From contig MGQS01000109.1 of NCBI GenBank assembly GCA_001797905.1, forward strand, positions 821 to 41,391: a stretch of 40,571 bases of DNA, written 5' to 3'. A program made the position numbers and the translations under genes. Positions 24,150-32,585 of the stretch are shown here, one piece after another. The number at the start of each line of letters is the position of its first letter. The stretch's first letter is position 1. The notes under the pieces were generated by a model. That model saw only the letters and a program-made list of their open reading frames with translations, made no database searches and had not been told where the DNA came from. This DNA comes from Deltaproteobacteria bacterium RBG_16_54_11. GTDB lineage: Bacteria; Desulfobacterota; B13-G15; RBG-16-54-18.

Positions 24150-24872
24150 ATGCACGGGAAAAAGGAAATAGTCAGATCTGCGCTGTTAAAGGTTTTCGGC
24201 CCCACCGAGGCAGAGGTAAAGGAGATCCTACAGGGCATCGGAGTGGGTATCGAAATCGCCTATCTCCTTTCCTTCCCTGAGATACACCTCAAGGTGGTTG
24301 TGCGAGGGGCAAACAAAGAGGAGGTTGAGGAGAGGCACAAACGCAGTGAGGCTGAAATTGCTAAGCGCCTGGGGATCTATCTATTCGGCCGAGGGGATGA
24401 GGTTATGGAGGGTGTCGTCGGGAGGCTCTTGAGAGAAAAAAAGGCGACCATTGCCGTGGCGGAGTCGTGCACCGGAGGGCTCATCGCCCACCGCATCACC
24501 GAGATACCGGGGAGCTCCGCTTACTTCCTCCACGGGGTGGTGGCCTATAGCAACCAGGCAAAGGAAGCGCTTCTCGGGGTTCCGCTCGCGATCTTAGAGC
24601 GCTATGGGCCGGTGAGCAAAGAGGTTGCCGAACGAATGGCAACAGGGGTGAGGGAAAGCAGCAAGGCCACGATAGGGCTGGCCACCACCGGCATTGCCGG
24701 ACCGGCAGGCGGGACCCCTGCGACCCCTGTGGGCAGGGTCTTTGTCGCCCTGGCGACGGAGGCACTACGCGAGGTTAAACAATACGATTTATGCGACGAT
24801 CGGCATAGGATAAAGCTTATGGCGTCAGAGCTCGCCCTGGATAGGGTGAGAAGGTATCTTTTAGGCATTTGA
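24150..24872 (+). CDS. cinA: CinA-type protein lacking the N-terminal MoCF domain (KH-like + NMN deamidase)
   Basis: 240 residues. Full CinA is about 410-420 residues with a MoCF (molybdopterin-binding-like) domain, a KH-like domain and a C-terminal nicotinamide mononucleotide deamidase (PncC). Here the reading starts within what would be the KH-like middle (LLKVFGPTEAEVKEIL, FPEIHLKVVVRG) and continues into an intact PncC: AESCTGGLIAHRIT, YSNQAKEALLGV, TGIAGPAGG and PVGRVFVAL. The catalytic Ser and Lys positions are present. AGGA lies about seven bases upstream of the ATG, and no MoCF remnant is present in the preceding 72 bases, so it is a truncated but probably expressed form that deamidates NMN to NaMN. 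Confidence 0.87.
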   Translation: MHGKKEIVRSALLKVFGPTEAEVKEILQGIGVGIEIAYLLSFPEIHLKVVVRGANKEEVEERHKRSEAEIAKRLGIYLFGRGDEVMEGVVGRLLREKKATIAVAESCTGGLIAHRITEIPGSSAYFLHGVVAYSNQAKEALLGVPLAILERYGPVSKEVAERMATGVRESSKATIGLATTGIAGPAGGTPATPVGRVFVALATEALREVKQYDLCDDRHRIKLMASELALDRVRRYLLGI

Positions 24873-24897
24873 CCTTGAAGGCCTCTGCCTCTTAAAC

Positions 24898-25509
24898 CTA
24901 TTCCCTAATAAAACTCACATCGCCTTTCCCTGCCCGCAACACCCGAGGGTAGTCATCGGTAAGATCGACGATACTGGAGTGCGCTGCCACAATAGTTCCT
25001 CCATCGATGACCAGATCGAGGGCCTTCCCGAACATCTGGTCGATCTCCTCAGGGTCGCTATAGAGGCTCTCATCGGGTCTTATAACGCTCGTGGTGATGA
25101 TGGGGTGCTCAAGCTCCCTCACCAGGGCAAGGGAGATATTATTATCAGGGACCCTGATACCGACGGTCTTCTGGTTTGTCAGCATGATCTTGGGGACCAG
25201 CTTGGTGGCCTCTAAGATAAAGGTATAGGGGCCGGCGATGAGTGCTCGCATAATGCGATAGGCGTAATCGGGGACATGGGCATAATTGCTGATGTCCTTG
25301 AGATCTGCGCAGATGATGCTGAGGCGCTTATTCTTGCTGTGTTTCTTGAGGCGATGAACCCGTTCTATCGCATCCTTTTGATACAGATCGCATCCCAGGC
25401 CATAGATGGTATCGGTGGGATAGGCGATAACCCCTCCCTCCTTCAGAACGTCCACCACCTTGCGGATGAGCCTCGGTTGAGGATTTTTCGGATTGATTTT
25501 GATGATCAT
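24898..25509 (-). CDS. YciO/Sua5/YrdC-family protein
   Basis: A 203-residue protein of the fold that makes threonylcarbamoyl-AMP for tRNA t6A. PTDTIYGLGCD and RVHRLKKHSKNKRLSIIC cover the nucleotide/threonine site (K-x-R of the K-R-S-N tetrad), then GPYTFILEAT and VGIRVPDN. The spacing and the DLVIDGG and PRVLRAGKG ending look more like the YciO branch than TsaC/Sua5, so a tRNA role is not certain. A GAGGG ribosome site lies about five bases upstream on the minus strand. It is convergent with the CinA-type gene, 25 bases between stops. Confidence 0.88.
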   Translation of the reverse strand: MIIKINPKNPQPRLIRKVVDVLKEGGVIAYPTDTIYGLGCDLYQKDAIERVHRLKKHSKNKRLSIICADLKDISNYAHVPDYAYRIMRALIAGPYTFILEATKLVPKIMLTNQKTVGIRVPDNNISLALVRELEHPIITTSVIRPDESLYSDPEEIDQMFGKALDLVIDGGTIVAAHSSIVDLTDDYPRVLRAGKGDVSFIRE

Positions 25510-25919
25510 GAGCCCTCGCCCCCTTTTAGGTGATCATTGCAACGCTGATTCACCAGTTTTTGCTTATGGTCTCGCGCCTCACCAATAACGATATAATTAT
25601 ATGGATACTCCGTGCAAAGGGCAAGGGAGATCTGCCGCTACAATGGTTACCGTAAAGGCGTTCCCGCCCGGAGCTAAAAACAAAGCCTTTCAAGCCTCAG
25701 TCATACTGATATCCCCGCCCCACGCACTGCGAACATAATGAGGCGCTTCCCCCGCAGCCTATATATAGTGCAGACCTTTAAGTGTGATCTTCTAAATACC
25801 TCAAAAAAGTCAAAATTTCATAACAAAAAACTAACAGAAAAATAATACTAAATTAACAATTAAAACTTATACATATATCAATATATGAGAAAAAATAAGA
25901 AGAAAAGCGAGGTACAGTT
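25510..25919. other. 410-base intergenic region with a Pho-box-like array
   Basis: Between the divergent YciO-type and PHP-GT4 genes. No gene or tRNA was seen in it. The first 290 bases hold no recognisable element beyond the likely YciO promoter. From 25800 it is strongly AT-rich and contains the 11-base-periodic array at 25820-25859 and a GAGG ribosome site at 25909-25912. Confidence 0.6.
25820..25859 (+). promoter_or_regulatory. Pho-box-like array of four heptamers before the PHP-GT4 gene
   Basis: Heptamers ATAACAA (25820), CTAACAG (25831), ATAATAC (25842) and TTAACAA (25853) are each 11 bases apart and separated by AT-only spacers AAAA, AAAA, TAAA. The Pho box has exactly this architecture: 7-base direct repeats with 4-base AT-rich spacers. 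A 16-base word (TAACAAAAAACTAACA) is shared with the pstS leader. A -10-like TATACA follows at 25868. Confidence 0.6.
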
Positions 25920-27863
25920 ATGATACGAGCAGATTTACATGCGCATTCGAAATATTCGGAACATCCTTCCGAGTGGTTCCTTCAGCGCTTAGGCGCCCAG
26001 GAGTCCTATGTCGAACCGGAGTTCATATACAGGACTGCAAAGGCCAGAAACATGGATCTGGTCACCATCACCGACCATAACAGGATAGATGGTTCAATTA
26101 TTCTGCAAGGCTTGCATCCTGAAGACACCTTCACCGGCGTAGAATCCACCGTATATTTCCCTGAGGACGGCTGCAAGGTGCACATCCTCGTCTATGGTTT
26201 AAGCGAGGACCAGTTCAGCTGCATACAAAAGATAAGAACCGATATTTACGAGATGCGGGCTTTTCTCAAGCAAGAGGATCTGGCCCATGCCGTTGCTCAC
26301 GCCACGTATGCTGTGAACGGTAAGATATCTATAGAACATCTGGAGAAACTGATACTGCTTTTTGATGTTTTTGAAGGTATAAACGGAGGCAGAGAAGAGA
26401 TCCATAATACCGTCTGGCTAAAAACGCTATCCTCTCTCACCCCTGAACATATCGCCAGGCTTTATGAAAGGTACAGGATTGAACCCTTCAGCGATACACC
26501 GTGGATAAAAGGATTTACCGGCGGGTCCGACGACCATGCCGGACTTTTTAATGGACAAAGCTATACCACGGCCGAGATCAAAACAGCACACGTAAAGGAT
26601 TTCCTCGATTGCATAAAGAACAAAGCAAGCATGCCGGCAGGAAGACACAACGATTACCAGTCGCTTGTTTTTATGGTCTACAAGGTAGCCTACGACTTTT
26701 CCAAACAGAAGAATGCAGGCAAGATATCGGGCACCATATTAAGCCAGCTGTTCAATCTTATCTTTGAGAAGCAGAAATTGGGGTTGAAAGATAGACTTAA
26801 GATAAAAAGACTGAAATCGATAGCGAAAAAGGACCCCAATTCTGAGATATATCTGCTGCTTTATGAGCTTGTAGATGAATTAAGGCCCGATAAAAAACTT
26901 ACCATCAACGAAAAACTCAATATAGTGCATGATAAGATAGCGAAAATAGCAGATGCGTTTTTGTATAGCTTTTTCAACTCATGTACAAATGATCTTAGAA
27001 CCGGAGACCTCATTGGCATTATAAAGAACATATCTGCGGCAATCCCGGGGATTTTCCTGTCCATTCCGTTTTTCAGCTCGCTGAACCATATGCATGATAA
27101 CCGTGATCTTCTGGAAGAATTGGGCAGGAGGTTTGCTATCGGCAGTTCCAAAAAAACAAAATCGGTGCTCTGGTTTACCGACACCTTGGTAGATCTTAAC
27201 GTTGTATCGACGACGCTCCAGCAGCTGGGGTGGCTCGCTCACAACAAGAACCTTGACCTGAAAATAGTGACCAGCCTCAGAGAAGAGGAAATGCACGCCT
27301 CGTTGTCGCCCAATATCGTAAACCTCCCTCATATATATTGCATCAAGATACCCGACTACGAATCATATGAGCTTAAGATACCGTCCATACTGAAGTCGCT
27401 GGAGATTATATACGATTTGAAGCCAGATGAGATCTATATATCGACACCAGGCCCTATAGGTCTGTTGGCGCTTCTTGCATCGAAACTACTCAAGGTGAAA
27501 TGCACCGGCATATATCATACTGATTTCGCCGCGGAGGTTTCAAAGATAATAGAAGACGAATCTGTCAGCAGACTTTTGGGGAACGTCGTTAAATGGTTCT
27601 ACGACAAGATGGATGAGATAGGAGTCTTCACGGAAGAGTATATCAAGCTACTCGGGGACAGGGGGTTTAATACCCGCAAGATGAGGATATTTAATAAAGG
27701 CATAGATTCGGCCCTGTTCTATCCGCTCAGCACCAAGGGTGTAGAGGTTGCCAAGAAGAAAGAAATACCCGACGGGATAAACCTGCTGTATGCCGGCAGG
27801 GTCTGAAAAGACAAGAATATCGATTTCTTGCTTGATGTTTACAGAGAATTAGCCACGCATTAA
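25920..27863 (+). pseudogene. PHP domain-family 4 glycosyltransferase, 3'-truncated
   Basis: The open part (25920-27806, 628 residues) has an N-terminal PHP domain with HAH (7-9), TDH (51-53), AHATY (H127) and GSDDHAG, so its metal ligands are intact. It is followed by a helical middle and, from about residue 390, the N-terminal half of a GT4 with TPGPIGLLALLASKLL and GIYHTDF, resembling glycolipid-forming transferases. It stops at a TGA (27804-27806) just after LLYAGRV, where the second Rossmann domain normally begins. The frame then continues 18 codons in recognisable GT4 style (KDKNIDFLLDVYREL) to a TAA at 27861, after which homology is lost. The donor-binding E-x7-E half is absent, so transferase activity is unlikely. 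The PHP half could still be made. Confidence 0.72.
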
Positions 27864-27927
27864 GATAGTTTTCACTGCTGGTACAAGCACGAGTCTTTGC
27901 CCTTAGGCATTTCTCTATACTAAAAAT

Positions 27928-27955
27928 TTGCAAAAGCTTGATTATCTGTTAGAAT
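27928..27955 (+). promoter_or_regulatory. phoB: Possible sigma-70 promoter for phoB
   Basis: TTGCAA (27928-27933) and TAGAAT (27950-27955) are 16 bases apart, 4 of 6 and 5 of 6 matches to consensus. They lie 32 bases before the phoB ATG, which has GGAG six bases upstream. I see no clear Pho box here, so phoB may be made constitutively at a low level. Confidence 0.45.
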
Positions 27956-27986
27956 AAGAACAAATATTTTTATTACGGAGACCGTC

Positions 27987-28673
27987 ATGCCTGGCGAAAA
28001 GATCCTGGTGGTTGACGACGAGGAAGACATCCGTGAGTTGGTGAGGTATAACCTCGCCCGAGAAGGATATCAGGTAACCACCGTTGGCTCAGGGGAAGAG
28101 GCGCTGAAACAGGCCGGCGCAAAGCTGCCCAACCTCATTGTCTTGGATCTGATGCTGCCGGGGATTGATGGTTTTGATGTCTGCCGACAACTAAAGAGCG
28201 ATCCCCGCACGGCTCATATCCCCATTGTGATGCTCACGGTCAAGGGGGAGGAATCCGACATTGTGGTCGGCCTGGAGCTGGGGGCAGATGACTACATTAC
28301 CAAGCCCTTTAGCCCCAAGGTGCTCCTGGCGAGGTTAAAGGCCGTTCTGCGGCGGAGAGAGAAGGAGCCCATCGGCGAATCCGATGTCATGACTATCGGT
28401 GATTTGACGATCCATCCCGGTCGCCATGAGGTGTTGGTACAGGGGAAACCCGTCAAGCTCACATCCACTGAATTTCGTATTTTGCATCTCATGGCCCGAA
28501 AACCAGGTTGGGTCTTCACCCGTTTTCAGATCGTCGATGCCGCCCGCGGGGAAAATATCGCGGTGACCGATCGATCGGTGGACTTTCACATTACTTCCCT
28601 GCGGCGAAAGCTTGGTCCCTGTAGTGATTATATCGAGACCGTTTGGGGGGTAGGGTACCGCTTTAAGGAATAA
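27987..28673 (+). CDS. phoB: Phosphate regulon response regulator PhoB
   Basis: A 228-residue OmpR/PhoB-family regulator. The receiver domain (1-120) has the acidic pair in VVDDEED, the phosphoacceptor D54 (LIVLDLMLPG), and K106 in YITKPF. The DNA-binding winged helix (about 130-228) has LTSTEFRILHLMARKPGWVFTR and ends VWGVGYRFKE. phoR begins 4 bases after its stop, and pstSCAB-phoU follow, so assignment to PhoB rather than another OmpR-family regulator rests on sequence and context together. It should bind the 11-base-periodic boxes upstream of pstS and the PHP-GT4 gene. Confidence 0.95.
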   Translation: MPGEKILVVDDEEDIRELVRYNLAREGYQVTTVGSGEEALKQAGAKLPNLIVLDLMLPGIDGFDVCRQLKSDPRTAHIPIVMLTVKGEESDIVVGLELGADDYITKPFSPKVLLARLKAVLRRREKEPIGESDVMTIGDLTIHPGRHEVLVQGKPVKLTSTEFRILHLMARKPGWVFTRFQIVDAARGENIAVTDRSVDFHITSLRRKLGPCSDYIETVWGVGYRFKE

Positions 28674-28677
28674 CCAT

Positions 28678-30453
28678 ATGCGCAGAAAAAGGCTCCTTTG
28701 GAAACTCTATCCGTCTTATGTGGTGATTATCCTGATCTCCATTATTACCGTGGGGATCTATGTCTCAACGGCATTGAAAAATTTTTATCTGCACAAAACA
28801 GCCGATGATCTTGAAGTTAGGGCGCGTCTTATCGAGAGAGAGGCCTCGGCGACCTTCAGCAAAGAGAACAAAAAATCACTCGATGCACTGTGCAAAACAC
28901 TCGGCAAGGCCGCTTCGACCCGCATAACCCTGATCCTTCCTTCCGGTGAGGTCGTGGGTGACTCCGACGAAGACCCACAGGCGATGGAGAACCACGCCGG
29001 CCGCCCGGAGGTAAAAAAAGCCCTTGCAGGACAAACAGGTATCTCCACCCGATATAGCGTAACCCTTCAGAAAGAGATGATGTACGTAGCAATACCTGTC
29101 AAAAAAGAGGGAGGTATTATTGTCGGGACGGTCAGGGTATCTATCCCTATTATTGCAATCGATACGGCCCTGCGCGCTATCTATGGGAAGATCGCCCTCT
29201 TTGGGGTATTTATGATCATCTTGACTGCGGCGCTAAGCCTCTTTATTGCCAGACGTATCAGCCAACCCATAGGAGAGCTAAAACGGGGCGCACAGCGTTT
29301 TGCCCAAGGAGACCTTACGCACAGGCTCTTTGTCGCCGGATCCAGGGAGCTGGGCGAGCTTACTGAGGCGCTGAACAAGATGGCTCTACAGCTTGGTGAA
29401 AAGATCCGCATGATCACCGAGCACCGCAATGAGTTAGAGACCATCCTTTCCGCTATGAGAGAGGGGGTGTTGGCTTGTGATGCCGATGAGCGCATTATCA
29501 CGCTCAATCAAGCCGCCGGATCTCTTCTGGGGATCGATCTCTCAACCGCAAAGGGGCACACGGTTCAAGAGATAGTCAGAAACGCCGATCTCCAACGCTT
29601 CGTCGGCGGGATTCCTTTAGGTCAGGGGGAGGTGGCAGCTGAGATCATCCTCCATGGCCCCGAGAAAAAATTCCTCCAGCTCAGCGGTACGGTGCTGCGT
29701 GATAGCGAAGGGAAGGGTATCGGCGCCCTTGTTGTTCTCAGTGACACAACCAGACTTCGGCATCTCGAGAACATAAGGCGTGAGTTCGTGGCCAACGTCT
29801 CTCATGAGCTCAAGACACCCATCACCTCTATCAAGGGGTATGTCGAGACGTTGCAAGAAGGGGCCATCGACGACAAAGGGAATGCCCGAAAGTTCCTCGA
29901 GATCATTTTCAAGCAAGCAGATCTTTTACATGCGCTCGTCGATGATTTGTTGAGCCTCTCCAAGATTGAACAGGAAGCTGAACGGGAAGAGGCGCACTTG
30001 GCCGAGGAACCGGTGATGCCAGTCATTGAAGCTGCTATTGCCGCATATGAGACAAGGGCCCGTGATCGCCGCATACAGGTGACCTTGCACTGTACCGATG
30101 ATGTCGTTGTTATGGCCAACGCCCAACTGCTTGAGCAGGCAGTGGGGAATCTTCTTGATAATGCCATTAAATACAGTGAGCCTGGAGGTACGGTAGAGAT
30201 TGAAGTAACCAAAAACAAGCACGAAGTTACCATAACAGTCGGCGATTGTGGATCAGGCATAGCCCCGGAGCACCTCCCCCGGCTTTTCGAACGGTTCTAC
30301 CGGGTGGACAAGGGGAGGAGCCGAGAGCTGGGGGGCACCGGGCTGGGCCTCGCCATTGTTAAACATATCATCCAGGCCCATGGTGGCGATGCCACCGTGG
30401 AAAGCACCCCCGGCAAGGGAAGTGCATTTACCCTACACCTGCCAAGGGCCTGA
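28678..30453 (+). CDS. phoR: Phosphate regulon sensor kinase PhoR
   Basis: A 591-residue membrane histidine kinase. Membrane segments lie at about 12-32 and 165-190, flanking an extracytoplasmic sensor of about 130 residues, longer than in E. coli PhoR. Then come HAMP, a PAS domain (ELETILSAMREGVLACDADERII), HisKA with H376 in FVANVSHELKTPITS, and HATPase_c with N-box NLLDNAIKYSEP, G1 GDCGSGIA, and GGTGLGLAIVKHI. It phosphorylates PhoB when phosphate, sensed through PstSCAB and PhoU, is low. All catalytic boxes are intact. Confidence 0.94.
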   Translation: MRRKRLLWKLYPSYVVIILISIITVGIYVSTALKNFYLHKTADDLEVRARLIEREASATFSKENKKSLDALCKTLGKAASTRITLILPSGEVVGDSDEDPQAMENHAGRPEVKKALAGQTGISTRYSVTLQKEMMYVAIPVKKEGGIIVGTVRVSIPIIAIDTALRAIYGKIALFGVFMIILTAALSLFIARRISQPIGELKRGAQRFAQGDLTHRLFVAGSRELGELTEALNKMALQLGEKIRMITEHRNELETILSAMREGVLACDADERIITLNQAAGSLLGIDLSTAKGHTVQEIVRNADLQRFVGGIPLGQGEVAAEIILHGPEKKFLQLSGTVLRDSEGKGIGALVVLSDTTRLRHLENIRREFVANVSHELKTPITSIKGYVETLQEGAIDDKGNARKFLEIIFKQADLLHALVDDLLSLSKIEQEAEREEAHLAEEPVMPVIEAAIAAYETRARDRRIQVTLHCTDDVVVMANAQLLEQAVGNLLDNAIKYSEPGGTVEIEVTKNKHEVTITVGDCGSGIAPEHLPRLFERFYRVDKGRSRELGGTGLGLAIVKHIIQAHGGDATVESTPGKGSAFTLHLPRA

Positions 30454-30476
30454 CTCAAATTTCATATCCCTCTTAA

Positions 30477-30532
30477 TTCACATAAAATTCTCATCCATCC
30501 CTCATACCCTTCTCACATTGGCTGCGTATTGT
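30477..30532 (+). promoter_or_regulatory. pstS: Pho-box-like array A and -10 hexamer upstream of pstS
   Basis: TTCACAT (30477), TTCTCAT (30488), CCCTCAT (30499) and TTCTCAC (30510) repeat every 11 bases. TTCTCAT matches the E. coli half-box CTGTCAT at 5 of 7 positions. A TATTGT hexamer at 30527-30532 lies 10 bases after the last repeat, the position of the -10 in Pho-activated promoters. This would leave a leader of about 110 bases. Confidence 0.58.
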
Positions 30533-30589
30533 ATACGGCATATGAGTTCATTGGGAAAGGAGGGATGCAGTGGAAATGCCCCTAGAATC

Positions 30590-30618
30590 CTGACACTTTT
30601 CTAACAAAAAACTAACAA
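30590..30618 (+). promoter_or_regulatory. pstS: Pho-box-like array B directly upstream of pstS
   Basis: CTGACAC (30590), CTAACAA (30601) and CTAACAA (30612) repeat every 11 bases with spacers TTTT and AAAA. CTGACAC differs from the E. coli CTGTCAC half-box at one position. A perfect 15-base dyad (TAACAAT-T-ATTGTTA, 30613-30627) overlaps its end, containing TATTGT at 30620-30625. It is only 20 bases ahead of the AAGGAGG ribosome site (30638-30644), so it would drive a very short leader or act jointly with array A. Confidence 0.55.
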
Positions 30619-30650
30619 TTATTGTTAAACTTAACTCAAGGAGGAAAAAA

Positions 30651-31685
30651 ATGAAGGTAAAAGGTCTTGCTATGGCTGTTTTTGCTTTGCTCTTGCTTAT
30701 GGCAGGCTCAGTCCAGGTAGGGAATGTGGTCATCACGGGAATGCTGAGCCCTGCCTGGTCTCAGGAGAAGATCATCAAGATAGACGGGTCGAGCACGGTC
30801 TATCCTATTACCGAAGCTGTTGCCGAGGAGTTTCAGAAGGCGAAGAAAGGAACGGTAAAGGTAACCGTCGGCATCTCTGGAACAGGTGGAGGTTTTAAAA
30901 AATTTTCCCGAGGAGAGACTGATATCTCTGATGCATCGAGACCCATTACCCAAAAGGAGATCGAGGCCTGCAAAGAGGCCGGCATCCAGTATATTGAGCT
31001 TCCCGTTGCCTATGACGGCTTGGCCGTGATGGTCAACCCGAAGAACAGCTGGGTGACCTCCATGACGGTAGCACAACTTAAGCGGATTTGGGAACCGGCG
31101 GCAGAGGGAAAAGTGACGAAATGGAGCTACGTAAACTCTGCCTGGCCCGATGTAGCTCTCAAGCTCTACGGTCCAGGGGTTGACTCGGGGACCTTCGACT
31201 ATTTTACCGAGGCCATCGTCGGAAAGTCCAGGGCAAGCAGAGGCGATTTTACCGCCAGCGAAGACGACAATGTACTGGTACAGGGGGTCGCCTCAGACAA
31301 GGGTGGCCTGGGGTTTTTCGGCTATGCCTACTATGCAGAAAACTCCGATAAGCTGAAATTAGTAGCGATTGACGGCGGGAAGGGCCCCGTTCTACCTTCG
31401 GAGAAGACAGTGATGGATGGGACTTACTATCCTCTCTCCAGGCCGATCTTTATCTATGTCAATAAGAAATCCGCCCAGAGGCCTGAGGTAAAAGAGTTCG
31501 TAGACTTTTATCTAAAAAATGCACCGACCTTGGTGAAACAGGTAAAGTACATTCCCCTTCCGGATATGGCCTATAAACTTGCTGCGGAAAGATTCTCAAA
31601 AAGGGTAACGGGCACCGTCTTCGGGGGTGAAGCCAAGGTGGGAGTGAAGATCGAGGATCTCCTTAAATTAGAGAAAAAGAAATAA
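30651..31685 (+). CDS. pstS: Periplasmic phosphate-binding protein PstS
   Basis: A 344-residue substrate-binding protein of the phosphate ABC importer. It has an N-terminal export signal (cleavage probably in the region before IKIDGSSTVYPI), the phosphate-site motifs DGSSTVYPI, GTGGGFKKF, DISDASRPI and GVDSGTFDYF, and the closing FVDFYL region. It belongs to the longer PstS-like subgroup that ends in a charged KKK tail. The ribosome site AAGGAGG is six bases from the ATG. pstC begins 7 bases after its stop. Expression is probably phosphate-controlled by the arrays upstream. Confidence 0.96.
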   Translation: MKVKGLAMAVFALLLLMAGSVQVGNVVITGMLSPAWSQEKIIKIDGSSTVYPITEAVAEEFQKAKKGTVKVTVGISGTGGGFKKFSRGETDISDASRPITQKEIEACKEAGIQYIELPVAYDGLAVMVNPKNSWVTSMTVAQLKRIWEPAAEGKVTKWSYVNSAWPDVALKLYGPGVDSGTFDYFTEAIVGKSRASRGDFTASEDDNVLVQGVASDKGGLGFFGYAYYAENSDKLKLVAIDGGKGPVLPSEKTVMDGTYYPLSRPIFIYVNKKSAQRPEVKEFVDFYLKNAPTLVKQVKYIPLPDMAYKLAAERFSKRVTGTVFGGEAKVGVKIEDLLKLEKKK

Positions 31686-31692
31686 GGCACCC

Positions 31693-32583
31693 GTGAAACG
31701 TAAGATATCCACCAAGATTAAAGAGAGGGGCATTGAGGGGCTGCTGCTCCTCAGTGCCCTTTCTTCTATTATGATCACCCTGAGCATCGTCTTTATCCTT
31801 TTCTATGAGGCCCTGGGATTTTTTAAAGACGTATCCGTATGGGAGTTTCTTACCGGAAGACGGTGGACCCCCCTCTTTGCCAACCCCAAATTTGGCATAC
31901 TGCCCCTGGTGACTGGTACTCTCTTGGTCACCGGGATTGCGGTAGCAGTGGCCTTGCCAGTGGGGCTCATTGTTGCCGTCTATCTCAGTGAATACGCCCC
32001 CTTCAAAATCAAGGAGGTGGTCAAGCCTATCCTGGAGCTCCTGGCCGCTGTCCCCACCGTCGTCTACGGTTATTTTGCCCTGCTCTTCCTCACACCCATC
32101 TTACAGCAGTTGATCACGACGCTCTCCGGATTCAATGCCTTAAGCCCTGGGATCATCATGGGCATCATGATCATTCCGTATGTCAGTTCGGTGAGTGAGG
32201 ATGCCATGAAGGCAGTTCCCATGCATATCAGAGAAGGGTCTTATGCAATGGGGGCCACAAAGTTTCAGACTGCTTTCAAAGTGGTCATCCCTGCTGCCTT
32301 TTCCGGGATTGCCGCCGCCTTTATTGTAGGCATATCAAGGGCCATTGGAGAAACGATGGTTGTGGCCATTGCCGCGGGCATGATGCCCAATTTCACGTTT
32401 AATCCCATTGAACCTATCCAGACCTTGACTGCGTATATCGTCGGCGTCAGTTTAGGAGACGTTCCCCATGGTACCATCGAATATAAGACCATCTTTGCTG
32501 CGGGGATTACGCTATTTCTGATGACCCTCGTGCTGAATATTCTTGGGTTCTGGTTCAGGAAAAGGATTAGGGAGGTCTATTAG
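31693..32583 (+). CDS. pstC: Phosphate ABC transporter permease PstC
   Basis: A 296-residue inner-membrane permease with six membrane segments. The cytoplasmic EAA-type loop reads DAMKAVPMHIREGSYAMGATKFQ, and AAVPTVVYGYFAL is the typical PstC core. GTG start at 31693 with AAGG six bases upstream. It pairs with PstA to form the transmembrane pore and is cotranscribed with its neighbours; pstA begins 2 bases after its stop. Confidence 0.96.
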   Translation: MKRKISTKIKERGIEGLLLLSALSSIMITLSIVFILFYEALGFFKDVSVWEFLTGRRWTPLFANPKFGILPLVTGTLLVTGIAVAVALPVGLIVAVYLSEYAPFKIKEVVKPILELLAAVPTVVYGYFALLFLTPILQQLITTLSGFNALSPGIIMGIMIIPYVSSVSEDAMKAVPMHIREGSYAMGATKFQTAFKVVIPAAFSGIAAAFIVGISRAIGETMVVAIAAGMMPNFTFNPIEPIQTLTAYIVGVSLGDVPHGTIEYKTIFAAGITLFLMTLVLNILGFWFRKRIREVY

Positions 32584-32585
32584 AT

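Noticed and set aside
25510..25800. tRNA or small RNA in the 410-base gap
   Set aside because: No T-loop GTTCGA-type sequence, cloverleaf or strong terminator was found.
27804..27806. TGA read as selenocysteine or as a sequencing error in the PHP-GT4 gene
   Set aside because: A second stop follows only 18 codons later and homology is lost after it, and this position is normally serine-like, so true truncation is simpler. Raw reads could still overturn this.
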